Shown here piece after piece: positions 16,072-24,890 of a stretch of 32,000 nt of DNA (positions are counted from its first letter, which is position 1; each line of letters starts with the position of its first letter). The notes below the pieces were generated by a model, which was not told where the DNA came from, ran no database searches, and saw nothing but the letters and a program-made list of their open reading frames with translations. Both the position numbers and the translations under genes were made by a program. Origin of the DNA: an uncultured bacterium (lineage in GTDB: Bacteria; Planctomycetota; SZUA-567; H5-PLA8; CALKMO01); contig CALKMO010000277.1 of NCBI GenBank assembly GCA_937991785.1, positions 1-32,000 on the forward strand, given 5' to 3'.

Positions 16072-18774
16072 ATGTCGGTCTCGCTGCCTACGACTTACGA
16101 TCCGGGTTCTGTGGAGGATAGGATATACCGGCGATGGGAATCGAGCGGAGCGTTTGCGTCCTCGGTCAGACGCGATCGAAGGCCGTATTGCATAGTCATA
16201 CCGCCTCCGAACGTCACCGGCGTACTTCACATAGGGCACGCCCTTAACAACACGCTGCAGGATCTGCTCATACGCTACCGCCGCATGAAAGGGGAGGAGG
16301 CCATGTGGCTTCCGGGCACCGATCACGCCGGCATAGCCACGCAGAACGTGGTCGAGCGCGAGATATACGCCAAGGAGAAAAAGACGCGCCATGATCTGGG
16401 GCGCGAGGAACTTGTCAGGCGGATATGGGAATGGCGCGAGCGGTACGGGAACAGGATCGTAAATCAGCTCCGCCGCATAGGCTGCTCGTGCGATTGGTCC
16501 AGGCTGCGGTTCACCATGGACGAGGGGTTGTCCCGCGCAGTGCGGGAAGTGTTCGTTCGACTTTTCGAGGAGGGCCTGATTTACCGCGGCAGGTACATAG
16601 TCAACTGGTGCCCGAGGTGCCGCACGGCGCTGTCGGACGACGAGGTCGAGCCGAAGGAAGAGAAGGGCAGCCTGTGGTTCATACGCTACCCGCTGAAGGG
16701 AGATGCATCCAAAGGCGTGACGGTGGCCACAACGCGTCCGGAAACGATGCTGGGCGACGCCGCCGTTGCGGTCCATCCCGAGGACGAAAGGCATCGCTGG
16801 GCCGTCGGCCAAACTCTCGTGCTCCCGCTGATGGGCCGCGAGATACCCGTCGTGGCCGACGCGGCTGTCGAGAGGGAGTTCGGCACCGGCGCCGTCAAGG
16901 TCACCCCCGCCCACGACAGGAACGATTTCGAGCTGGGCCGCAGGCACGGCCTGTCCGAAGAGATGGTCATCGGCGAGGACGGGACGATGACCGAAGCTGC
17001 CGGCGCCTACAGGGGCTTGGACCGCTACGCCGCCAGGCGGCGGATAGTCGAGGACCTGGAGAGGGCGGGGCTGCTGGCCAAAATCGAGGAGCACGCGCAC
17101 GCGGTGGGGCACTGCTATAGGTGCGATACGGTCATAGAGCCGTACCTTAGCATGCAGTGGTTCGTCAAGATGCGGCCGCTGGCGGACTTGGCGATCCGGG
17201 CAACCGAAGAACGGCGCGTCGTTTTCCATCCGGCCAGATGGGAGAAGGTTTATTTGCAGTGGCTTCGCGAAGTCCGCGACTGGTGCATATCCCGCCAGAT
17301 ATGGTGGGGGCATAGGATACCGGTGTTCTATTGCGAAGAACCAGGCTGCAGGGCTATGACCGCCGAACGGGAGGATATATCCCGCTGCCCCAAGTGCGGT
17401 TCATCGAGGATACATCGGGACCCGGACGTCCTGGACACGTGGTTCAGCTCGGCCCTGTGGCCTTTTTCCACGCTCGGCTGGCCGTCCCGGACGCCGGAGC
17501 TCGAATATTACTACCCGACCGACACGCTCGTCACCGCCCGCGGCATAATCTACTTCTGGGTTGCGCGGATGGTGATGATGGGCGAGAAGTTCATGGGCCG
17601 CGAGCCGTTCCGCCACGTCTACATTCACGGCACCGTCTTGGACGCCCAGGGGCGGATAATGTCCAAGAGCCTCGGCAACGGGATAGACCCCTTGGAAGTC
17701 GTATCGAAGTACGGCGCCGACGCCCTCCGCTTCTGCCTGGCGCACATGGCCACCGAGGGGCAGGATCTGAAGCTCTCGATGGAACGCTTCGAGGAGGGTC
17801 GCAATTTCGCCAACAAAATATGGAACGCGGCCAGGTTCTGCCTTGCCGCGCTGGAGGGCCGGGAGCTTGCCCGCCTCGACGGTCCGGACGACCTCGCCTT
17901 CGAAGACCTGTGGATGCTGTCCAGGACCTACAGCACGTTGGAGAAGGCCGAATCGGCGATCGAGGACTTCGACTTCCACGGCCTTTGCGAAACGCTGTAC
18001 CATTTCTTTTGGGACGAATTCTGCGCATGTTACATAGAGCTTGTCAAGGAGCGGCTGAAGGGGAACGCGGCCGGGAGCAGGGACGCCGCGGTGGCCGGAC
18101 GGATACTGGCGCATGTGCTGGACGCCGGCCTCCGGATGCTGCATCCGATATGCCCGTACGTCACCGAAGAAATCTGGACGCACCTAAACGCCGCCGTGCC
18201 GAACCGATCCCTCACCGGCGAGGGGCCGGCCCCGTCCGAGATGCTGATCCGTGCGCCTTGGCCGAAAGCGCAGAGGTCCTTGGTGGATGAGAAGGTCGAG
18301 GCGGATGCAGCGGTGCTCTTCGAAGCCGTAGCCGCGGCAAGGAATTACAGGGCCGAGACGCGGACGCCGAGGAGCGAAATTCTGAAGGCTGTCGTGGTGC
18401 CCCACGACGCCGCCGCCGGACGCGTGTTTTCCGAACAGGCCGCGCTGGTGCGAAGGCTTGCCGGTACGGAGATAGTGATGGCGACGGGCGAGTGCGACGC
18501 TCCGGCCGGGGCGGTCAAGAGGGTGGCCGGCCGTTTCGACATGTACCTGCCGGGCATCCCGAAGGAAAAGCTCGCCGCCGAACGCGAGAGATTGAGGAAG
18601 GAGATCGAGAGGGTAGGTGCGTATGTGGAAAAACTAAAGACGAAGCTGAGCGACGGAAAATTCCTCGGCCGGGCTCCCGCGGCAGTCGTGGAGGCCGACA
18701 GGAGGCGATTGGAGGAGGCCGAGAGGAGTCTGCAAAGCTTGCGGGAACACATGGCGGGAATAGGAAAAGGCTGA
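16072..18774 (+). CDS. valS: Valyl-tRNA synthetase
   Basis: The 900-aa class I synthetase charges tRNA-Val in the cytoplasm. PPPNVTGVLHIGH carries the HIGH motif (53-56), and LPGTDHAGIATQ is typical of ValS. TTRPETMLGDAAVAVHP marks the CP1 editing domain that removes mischarged threonine. The KMSKS loop appears as IMSKS (529-533) followed by LGNGIDPLEVV, so its first lysine is Ile. The anticodon-binding helical domain follows. A C-terminal coiled coil begins after MYLPGIPKEKLAAER, which is the ValS tRNA-binding arm. AAAGGAAAAC lies just before the ATG. The length is within the family range. The gene is followed 70 bases later by a secreted TPR protein on the same strand. Confidence 0.97.
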   Translation: MSVSLPTTYDPGSVEDRIYRRWESSGAFASSVRRDRRPYCIVIPPPNVTGVLHIGHALNNTLQDLLIRYRRMKGEEAMWLPGTDHAGIATQNVVEREIYAKEKKTRHDLGREELVRRIWEWRERYGNRIVNQLRRIGCSCDWSRLRFTMDEGLSRAVREVFVRLFEEGLIYRGRYIVNWCPRCRTALSDDEVEPKEEKGSLWFIRYPLKGDASKGVTVATTRPETMLGDAAVAVHPEDERHRWAVGQTLVLPLMGREIPVVADAAVEREFGTGAVKVTPAHDRNDFELGRRHGLSEEMVIGEDGTMTEAAGAYRGLDRYAARRRIVEDLERAGLLAKIEEHAHAVGHCYRCDTVIEPYLSMQWFVKMRPLADLAIRATEERRVVFHPARWEKVYLQWLREVRDWCISRQIWWGHRIPVFYCEEPGCRAMTAEREDISRCPKCGSSRIHRDPDVLDTWFSSALWPFSTLGWPSRTPELEYYYPTDTLVTARGIIYFWVARMVMMGEKFMGREPFRHVYIHGTVLDAQGRIMSKSLGNGIDPLEVVSKYGADALRFCLAHMATEGQDLKLSMERFEEGRNFANKIWNAARFCLAALEGRELARLDGPDDLAFEDLWMLSRTYSTLEKAESAIEDFDFHGLCETLYHFFWDEFCACYIELVKERLKGNAAGSRDAAVAGRILAHVLDAGLRMLHPICPYVTEEIWTHLNAAVPNRSLTGEGPAPSEMLIRAPWPKAQRSLVDEKVEADAAVLFEAVAAARNYRAETRTPRSEILKAVVVPHDAAAGRVFSEQAALVRRLAGTEIVMATGECDAPAGAVKRVAGRFDMYLPGIPKEKLAAERERLRKEIERVGAYVEKLKTKLSDGKFLGRAPAAVVEADRRRLEEAERSLQSLREHMAGIGKG

Positions 18775-18842
18775 ACGTCGAAGGAGCCGGGGTCCGCGGT
18801 TTCGAAAGCGGCGGGCGGCGATGCGAGGAGAACCGCGATCGT

Positions 18843-20294
18843 ATGCGCAGAAATTTCCTGATGCTGGCCATGCTTTGCGCGATGTGCTGCGCGGCTCTTT
18901 TCGCACCTGGGCGCGTATTTAGGGAGCTTCCGATCTCGGAGGATGTCCTTGCGCTGGAATCGCCCGGGAGGTGTCCGGTTCCGCACTTTGTCCTGCGGGC
19001 CGTATTCGATGGTTCGGAGTTCAATCTGATAGATAGATGGGCGGTCGAGTACAACGCGCACCTGGAACGCAGCGGGAGGTCTGCGCCGGCCTTGGTAGAG
19101 GCTGATCCCGCGGTGCTGCGCGCGGCGGAATCGCTCGTCGGCCGCGAGTATGCGCGGCGCGCATTCTTGGACGACGAGGACGTCCGCGCGCTCAAAGGCG
19201 CATGGCTCCTCGCCGCCGTCGCCTCGGCGCGAAGGTTCGGGACAGGCGCGGCGGGGGCGGCCGCGCTGGGCGAATTCGTCAGCCGGACCGCGATGTGCGC
19301 CGCGTCCGGGCCGCAGGCGTCGGCATGCCGCGACCAATATCCGGACGAGACGTTGCTTACCGGCTTCGGCGACCCCGCCGGGTTGGCGTGGCTCGCCGCG
19401 ATGCTGGCGAAGTACTCGGGCATGACCGCCGCAGTGGTCGAGATCGGCGGATCGCCGGACCGCCCCGGCAGGCTCATGACGGCCGTCGGAGGCGCCGATT
19501 TCTTCCTGCTCGACGCGGCTTCAGGCGCGCTGGAGAGAAAGGCCGACGGACTCGCCGTCGCCATCGGCGATATCCTTTGCGCTGGCGCAGGCGGCGCCGC
19601 GGGCGCGCCCGGGACGCCGGCTTCCGTGAAGGCCGAGGATCTGAGGGGCGCGTCCTTCCGGGTAGCCTTCTGGCCGGCGTTCGTTACGCCACGGTCGAGG
19701 CGCCTTGCCGGCGAGCTATCGGCGGCCGGCGCTTCTCTTCCGTTCCCGGTAGTTGAAGACGCCTTCTCAGACGCCGCGCGCCTGGCGGAAACGATCAAGG
19801 AACGCATTCCCGGAGCGGCGGCGCGTGCCGAACCGTGGCGGTTCCCGGCCGATGTCTTGAACATGCGCCGCGCGCCCGGAGGGTTGGAGAGGACCCGCGA
19901 CCGCCTCCGGCAAGCAGCCTTGTGGCGCGAACCGCGGCTGGCTCACCTGCTGGGAAGGATCGCCGAGGCCGCGGAAGGGTACGGCACGATACTGAATAAG
20001 ACGGGCGGCGACAGCGCTGAGGACAGACCGTTGCGCGCCCATGTCCTATTCATGCGGGCCTCGGCGCGCATGGAGCTGGAAGGAGGTCTGGAGGCGGCCC
20101 GGAAGGACCTTGAGGAGATACTTTCCTTCACGGCCGACGGCCCGGTCTTCCACGCGGCGCAGTTCGCGCTGGCGCAAGTCATGGAGCGACAGGGTAAGAT
20201 GAAGGAGGCGAAGGCTCAGTATGCGGGCGTCGCCAGAGATCGCGAAAGCCCCTACGCGGCCGCCGCTGCGCAGCGGCTGGCCGAGATGAAATGA
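18843..20294 (+). CDS. Secreted TPR protein with a degenerate transglutaminase-like core
   Basis: This is 483 aa from ATG 18843, with AGGAG 12 bases upstream. An N-terminal hydrophobic segment (LMLAMLCAMCCAALF) acts as a signal peptide or anchor. The middle contains GFGDPAGLAWLAAMLAKYSGM and, about 25 residues later, GGADFFLLDAASG. These resemble the helix and strand around the Cys and the Asp of transglutaminase-like folds, but the catalytic Cys and His positions are not filled. The last ~110 residues form two or three TPR-like helical pairs (FMRASARMELEGG, FALAQVMERQGKMKEAKAQY). It probably has a scaffolding role in the envelope (inference). The stop overlaps a downstream ATG (ATGA). The frame is open further 5' inside valS, but that part is a shadow. 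Confidence 0.65.
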   Translation: MRRNFLMLAMLCAMCCAALFAPGRVFRELPISEDVLALESPGRCPVPHFVLRAVFDGSEFNLIDRWAVEYNAHLERSGRSAPALVEADPAVLRAAESLVGREYARRAFLDDEDVRALKGAWLLAAVASARRFGTGAAGAAALGEFVSRTAMCAASGPQASACRDQYPDETLLTGFGDPAGLAWLAAMLAKYSGMTAAVVEIGGSPDRPGRLMTAVGGADFFLLDAASGALERKADGLAVAIGDILCAGAGGAAGAPGTPASVKAEDLRGASFRVAFWPAFVTPRSRRLAGELSAAGASLPFPVVEDAFSDAARLAETIKERIPGAAARAEPWRFPADVLNMRRAPGGLERTRDRLRQAALWREPRLAHLLGRIAEAAEGYGTILNKTGGDSAEDRPLRAHVLFMRASARMELEGGLEAARKDLEEILSFTADGPVFHAAQFALAQVMERQGKMKEAKAQYAGVARDRESPYAAAAAQRLAEMK

Positions 20295-20350
20295 ATCCCC
20301 GCCGGGAGCGGTCCGTGAACCCGCGCCGGAGGAGGAAAGGAACGTTCGCG

Positions 20351-20638
20351 ATGGCGAAGGCACCTGGGCGCGGGACATGGAGGGAAGCGGCGACCGCCTT
20401 ATTGGCGGTCCTTGTGATCCTGCTGCCGGCATCGGCGACGCCCGGATGCGGAGACGGAACGGCGGCCGGAAGGCGGCCGCCGGAATCCCGGTCGAGCGTC
20501 GGCGAGCGCCGGGTCGCCGGAAGCCCGGCGAAGGAAGCCCGGCGTGAGCGGCGCCGGACAGAGGGAGAAGGCGCGTGGAGCAGGTTCGTTAGGAGATGGC
20601 ATGAGTTCTGGCGGGAAGAGTTCGGCGGCGAAGAGTGA
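20351..20638 (+). CDS. Small putative lipoprotein
   Basis: The 95-aa frame from ATG 20351 has GGAGGAAAGGA 9 bases before it. A basic N-terminus and a hydrophobic stretch (ALLAVLVILLPASA) lead to a lipobox-like TPGC, followed by a very Arg/Glu-rich mature part ending FWREEFGGEE. There is no recognised family. An in-frame ATG at 20291 overlaps the stop of the TPR gene, but the internal start has the better ribosome site and gives a proper signal. It overlaps trpA by 38 bases if trpA starts at 20601. Confidence 0.5.
   Translation: MAKAPGRGTWREAATALLAVLVILLPASATPGCGDGTAAGRRPPESRSSVGERRVAGSPAKEARRERRRTEGEGAWSRFVRRWHEFWREEFGGEE
20591..20595 (+). promoter_or_regulatory. Shine-Dalgarno supporting the trpA start
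   Basis: AGGAG five bases before ATG 20601. The alternative ATG 20682 has only AAGGCGG at 8 bases. Confidence 0.4.
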
Positions 20639-21527
20639 ACCGGAGCGCCGGGGGACCGGCGCGCGCAAGGCGGCGTCGGACATGCGCTTCTCGGCTTCGA
20701 TTTCGCGCATCGGCTCCCGGTTTGCGGAACTACGCGCCGCCGGCTCAGCGGCGCTCATACCGTTCTTCGCCTGCGGCTATCCGGACATGGAAACCACGCG
20801 CCTTGCCTGTCTTGCGGCGCGGGATGCCGGCGCGGACATCATCGAACTGGGGATCCCCTTTTCCGACCCGATCGCCGACGGCCCGACGATCCAGGCGGCG
20901 TTCGCATCGGCGCTCAACTCAGGGTTCAGGGTGCGCGACGCCTTCGCGCTGGTCGGGCGCCTGCGCGGCGAAGGCTTCTGCCTGCCGATCGTCGCGATGG
21001 TTTCGTACAGCCTGATCTTCCGGATGTCGGAGGATCGGTTCGCGGCCGAGGCGGCGGACGCCGGCTTCGACGGCATAATCTCGCCGGACCTGCCGCTTGA
21101 TGCCGGCAGCCAGTTCGCCGATATATGCCGCAGGCGCGGACTCGACATGATCCAGCTTGTGGCGCCCACGACGCCGGCGGGCCGCAGGGCCGGAATAGTC
21201 CGCGCGGCCTCAGGCTTCGTTTACTACATATCGGTTGCGGGGATAACGGGCGAGCGGGATGCCCTCCCCGCCGACCTGGCCGCCAACGTCCGCTCCCTAA
21301 AGCGAATATCGAATCTGCCGATCTGCGTAGGCTTCGGGATAGGAAGGCCCGAGCAAGCGGCTGCCGCCGCGCGTGTCGCCGACGGAGTAATAGTCGGCAG
21401 CGCCTTGGTCAGGAAGATCGGCGAACTGGCGTCTTCGGGCGCGACGGCGGACCGAATGGCCGGCCCGCTCGCGGCCGATATACGGCGCCTGGCCAAGGCC
21501 GCCCACGGGCGGGAGGCAACCGGCTGA
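20601..21527 (+). CDS. trpA: Tryptophan synthase alpha subunit
   Basis: The alpha subunit cleaves indole-3-glycerol phosphate to indole and glyceraldehyde 3-phosphate, working with TrpB. The sequence shows IPFFACGYPD, then IIELGIPFSDPIADGPTIQ, which carries the catalytic Glu and Asp (E49 and D60 of E. coli). YYISVAGITG and VGFGIGRPEQA form the phosphate-binding loops of the TIM barrel. Started at 20601 it is 308 aa with about 27 extra low-complexity residues. Started at 20682 it is 281 aa, nearer the usual ~265. No trpB or other trp gene is in the window, so it lies outside a classical trp operon here. It overlaps the small lipoprotein gene. Confidence 0.95.
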   Translation: MSSGGKSSAAKSEPERRGTGARKAASDMRFSASISRIGSRFAELRAAGSAALIPFFACGYPDMETTRLACLAARDAGADIIELGIPFSDPIADGPTIQAAFASALNSGFRVRDAFALVGRLRGEGFCLPIVAMVSYSLIFRMSEDRFAAEAADAGFDGIISPDLPLDAGSQFADICRRRGLDMIQLVAPTTPAGRRAGIVRAASGFVYYISVAGITGERDALPADLAANVRSLKRISNLPICVGFGIGRPEQAAAAARVADGVIVGSALVRKIGELASSGATADRMAGPLAADIRRLAKAAHGREATG

Positions 21528-21751
21528 CGGGCGTGCGGTCCGCCCTCCGACGGATCGCGCAGCGGCCGCAAGAGATGCGACGGCATGTCCTTGACCGGTC
21601 GGCCAGGACGGTCTCTGGGACAGTGGCGGACTGGCGGCTGCCGGCGGACGGCTTCAGGCCAGCGGCGGTTGCCGAGGACGGCGGGAGGGACAACCTTCCG
21701 GCTAGCTGGGGGAAAATACCAAACGGACGAAGCGAGGAGATAGATGCAAAC

Positions 21752-23203
21752 ATGGTTAAAACGGGAAAAGGCGGCCGCGACCGCTTCGAACATCCTTTGA
21801 CGGAAAGGTACGCCTCGGATGAGATGGGCTTTTTGTTCAGCCCACAGTTCAAGTTCTCCACATGGCGAAAGCTCTGGGTGGCGCTTGCCTGCGCGGAGAA
21901 GGCCCTCGGCTTGCCGATATCTTCCTCCCAGATAAGGGAGATGGAAAGATACGTCTCCGACATAAATTTCGAAGATGCCGAGCGGATCGAACGCGAGACT
22001 CGGCATGACGTTATGGCGCACATCCGCGCCTACGGCATGCAGGCGAAATCGGCCGCCGGCATAATCCACCTCGGCGCGACATCCGCATACGTCGCCGATA
22101 ACGCCGACCTGATCCAGATGCGCGAAGGGCTACGGCTGATCGCCGAAAAGCTGGCCGGCGTCGTCAGCCGGCTAGCCGGTTTCGCGGATAGATATGCCTC
22201 GCTGCCGATACTGGCCTACACGCATTTCCAAGCGGCACAGCCCACTACGGTCGGCAAGCGCGCATGCCTTTGGATCCAGGATCTGATCATGGACATTGAG
22301 AACGTCGAGGAGGCGATCGAACGCATGCCTTTCCTCGGCGTCAAGGGGGCCACTGGCACCCAGGCATCATTCCTGGACCTTTTCGGCGGCGACGCCTCGA
22401 AAGTGGAACGCCTCGATGCGGAAGTGGCGCGCCGGATGGGTTTTGCCGAGACGCTGCCTGTCGCCGGCCAGACCTATCCGCGCAAGGTGGATTACATGGT
22501 CCTGTGCGCATTGGCCGGAGTCGGTATCAGCGCGCACAAGTTCGCCAACGATCTGAGGCTGCTGTGCCATATGAAAGAGGTTGAGGAGCCGTTCGAGAAG
22601 GGACAGGTCGGATCGAGCGCCATGGCATACAAGAGGAATCCGATGAGAGCCGAGCGCATGACGGCGCTGGCACGCCACCTCGTCGTCCTCGTGCAGGACG
22701 CCGCCTTCACGGCCTGCTGCCAGTGGCTCGAACGCACCCTGGACGATTCGGCCAACAAGCGCATCGCTGTCGCCGAGGCGTTCTTGACGTGCGACGCGAT
22801 CCTGGAGATATTCCTGAACGTCTCCGCCGGACTTGTGGTCAACGAGAAAGCCATCGAACGCAATCTCCGTAGGGAGATGCCATTCATGGCTACCGAGAAC
22901 ATACTTATGCGGGCCGTCAAGGCCGGAGGCGACAGGCAGAAGCTTCACGAGCGCATACGGCTGCACTCGGTTGCCGCGGCCGCCCGCGTCAAGGACGGAG
23001 ACGGCATCAACGACCTCATGGATCGGCTGGCGTCCGATCCTGAGCTGGCGCCGTTCGTAGGGGACGGCGCCGAGACGGTTGACGCATCCAGGTGCGTCGG
23101 CCTGGCCGAAAGGCAGACTAGGCGGTTCCTTCGCGAGAAAGTCGTCCCTCTCCTCCGCCGCTACCGCCGCGCCGCGAAGCGGGAGGGCCGCGTCACCGTT
23201 TGA
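21752..23203 (+). CDS. purB: Adenylosuccinate lyase, animal-like type
   Basis: The 484-aa enzyme of purine synthesis splits SAICAR and adenylosuccinate, releasing fumarate. Conserved features are TRHDVMAH (His85), YTHFQAAQPTTVGKRA (His158, general acid), GATGTQASFLDLF, and the flexible signature loop GSSAMAYKRNP (287-297) with the catalytic Ser. ERTLDDSANKRI and ELPFMATEN-like REMPFMATENI follow. From memory, the block from GVKGATGTQ to FMATENI matches the human enzyme closely, rather than the B. subtilis type. The signature loop has Ala where the human loop has Pro (AMPYKRNP). ATG 21752 follows AGGAG by 12 bases; the frame is open 5' inside trpA but only as shadow. It is 224 bases past trpA. 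Confidence 0.96.
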   Translation: MVKTGKGGRDRFEHPLTERYASDEMGFLFSPQFKFSTWRKLWVALACAEKALGLPISSSQIREMERYVSDINFEDAERIERETRHDVMAHIRAYGMQAKSAAGIIHLGATSAYVADNADLIQMREGLRLIAEKLAGVVSRLAGFADRYASLPILAYTHFQAAQPTTVGKRACLWIQDLIMDIENVEEAIERMPFLGVKGATGTQASFLDLFGGDASKVERLDAEVARRMGFAETLPVAGQTYPRKVDYMVLCALAGVGISAHKFANDLRLLCHMKEVEEPFEKGQVGSSAMAYKRNPMRAERMTALARHLVVLVQDAAFTACCQWLERTLDDSANKRIAVAEAFLTCDAILEIFLNVSAGLVVNEKAIERNLRREMPFMATENILMRAVKAGGDRQKLHERIRLHSVAAAARVKDGDGINDLMDRLASDPELAPFVGDGAETVDASRCVGLAERQTRRFLREKVVPLLRRYRRAAKREGRVTV

Positions 23204-23206
23204 CGA

Positions 23207-23742
23207 TGCGGCGGATAAAAAGGCAGGGATGCTCCTATCCGAAAGGCGGCTCGACCTGCGATCGCTTCCGCGGCGGAAAAACGTCACGCCCGATCAGCCG
23301 TCGAACCGAGATCCGCGCCAGCATCGCGGACGGCGAGAAGCGCAATAGCCGGTCTGGGCCATGCCGTCCAAGCGGTTCTTTCCATTTGCGCGAGCGAGCC
23401 GGCAGGCGTGGACGGGATGGGAGTCAACGACCGAAAAGGGGGTGGCCTTCGCCGCTTAGGGAAAGCCGGTTGCGCTGTTTGCGGACGACAGGGAGATCTC
23501 GGCGCGAGCGGGACTTCTTTACCTCAACGATTCAAAAAAGAGCGCGTATCTCGAACTCGGCGTTTCCATTGATTTTTACCCCAAAAGTTTTCATAGAGCG
23601 CCAAACATTAAACGAGCCCTATCGTCTCGCTTTTTTCTTGCGCGTCTCCTCAGAACTGACGCCCCGCAAGCCTACATCGCAACCAGCCCCCAAACTCATG
23701 CATCGTGCCTTTACAGAAGGTTCTGTCGGTTAGAAGCGGACC
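23207..23742. other. Intergenic region, partly AT-rich
   Basis: About 535 bases between purB (+) and the minus-strand cluster. The first half has normal composition. From about 23520 to 23740 it is clearly poorer in GC, with poly-A/T runs such as TTTTTAC and GCTTTTTTC. Open frames here carry no recognisable protein. A 4-bp stem before GCTTTTTT at about 23612-23636 is too weak to call a terminator. Confidence 0.4.
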
Positions 23743-23982
23743 TCAATCTTGCTCCCGCAGGCGGGCCACATGCGATTGTTGCGGATTATGCCCCGGTTCC
23801 AGCCCAACCTTCATCCCCAGCAGGCGGGCAGCATAGGCGTTTTTGGCGTCTTCGCCGCAGCGTCCGGCTTGGCCGGCGGTTCCTAAGTGAACAGGGGCGA
23901 GGTCATCTAGGACCGGAGCGGGCGCATAGAGGTGCGGCCACAAAGCAGATTGGGAGCGCGGTGCGATAACTAGAGCGATCAT
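23743..23982 (-). CDS. Possible small ORF coupled to the SNase-like gene
   Basis: This 79-aa frame has an ATG that overlaps the TGA of the nuclease-like gene (ATGA), as in a coupled pair. The protein has one Cys and no signal peptide, and ends near ARLLGMKVGLEPGHN...VARLREQD. I do not recognise it. It could be a true small partner, or a remnant of a longer protein reaching into the AT-rich gap. Confidence 0.35.
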   Translation of the reverse strand: MIALVIAPRSQSALWPHLYAPAPVLDDLAPVHLGTAGQAGRCGEDAKNAYAARLLGMKVGLEPGHNPQQSHVARLREQD

Positions 23983-24707
23983 TTGTCTTTACCCACGCAC
24001 GTCCTGCACGGTTTACGGCCCGCCGCGGCGGCTTCTTCCGCCGTCCTGTAGAAACGAAGATTCATGGGGGCGGAGCGTAGCGCATGGATGCATGAGCGGC
24101 GATGGTAAACCTCGCCGTTGCCTCCGCAATACGGGAACCCGCTCTCCGGCGGCAGTTGCGCCTCGCCGATTCCCCATATTCCGGCTCCAGCAGCCTTCGC
24201 CGCGGTTTCCGCCTTGGCCAGTCGTTCCAGCGACTCGGACGGCACGGGCGACGGTCCTCCTCCTGCCCTGGCCAGTCCCTCCGCCACGAGCGTCTCCTGA
24301 ACAGATATCTCTTTTCCCGATCCGTCAACCACGTAAACCTCGGCCAGGAGGCGGCCGTATGCGTCCATGGGGTTGGGGCCCGGGACGATACGGACGGTTT
24401 TCCCGCCGACCAGCGCGTCGTTCCGCTCGGACGATTCCTTCGCCAGTGGCGCCGGATCTTTCACAAATCTGCCGGTTTCCGGAGCGTTTATGCCGAGGTA
24501 TCTTACGTGCATCCCGTCGGCCAGGACGATGGTGTCGCCGTCCACAACCCGCTGGACAAGCGCCCGGCAGCCAGGCGTGTAACTCCATGACACCGTCCCG
24601 GCCGGCGCGACCCGCGCCGGGGCATAATAAATGTGCATGAAGATCGCTGCGGCGATCGCGCCGCCCGCGGCGCTGGCGGCATGCGCAACGACCGTCTTCA
24701 TAGTCAT
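23979..24707 (-). CDS. Staphylococcal-nuclease-like protein with C-terminal His-Cys module
   Basis: The protein is 242 aa from ATG 24707, with AAGGAG 12 bases upstream. A short hydrophobic N-terminus (about 8-27) is a signal or anchor. The SNase OB-fold (about 48-180) keeps VVDGDT (54-59), VRYLGINAPE with Arg69 and Glu77, and YGRLLA with Arg119. These match Arg35, Glu43 and Arg87 of the staphylococcal enzyme, so it is probably an active Ca-dependent nuclease outside the cytoplasm. At the C-terminus, YHRRSC (H202, C206) and RKPCRTC (C234, C237) form one Ada-like metal-binding module, the same type that occurs twice in the protein at 10543-11685. It follows the PEGA/TPR gene by 183 bases, and its stop overlaps a small ORF. 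Confidence 0.85.
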   Translation of the reverse strand: MTMKTVVAHAASAAGGAIAAAIFMHIYYAPARVAPAGTVSWSYTPGCRALVQRVVDGDTIVLADGMHVRYLGINAPETGRFVKDPAPLAKESSERNDALVGGKTVRIVPGPNPMDAYGRLLAEVYVVDGSGKEISVQETLVAEGLARAGGGPSPVPSESLERLAKAETAAKAAGAGIWGIGEAQLPPESGFPYCGGNGEVYHRRSCIHALRSAPMNLRFYRTAEEAAAAGRKPCRTCVGKDK

Positions 24708-24890
24708 TTGGAGGAAAATCTCCTTTTCGCGGCCTTTCTTCGCACGTCGGCCCAGGCGCTTGCGCAGCTCAGGTGCCGCATCCGGACCATAGGCACACCC
24801 CGCAGGCGAGTGCGTTCGCGCTTCCGAAATCCGTAACGGCATCCCGGCCTTACATCGCCCCAGCCGAACCGATGGCGGCACGGCGGGCGA

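Noticed and set aside
23612-23636. CGAG...CTCG stem before GCTTTTTT as a purB terminator
   Set aside because: Only four base pairs with a nine-base loop, 400 bases past the stop.
23200-23733. 177-codon ORF after purB
   Set aside because: Starts within the purB end, has no family features, and spans regions of differing base composition.
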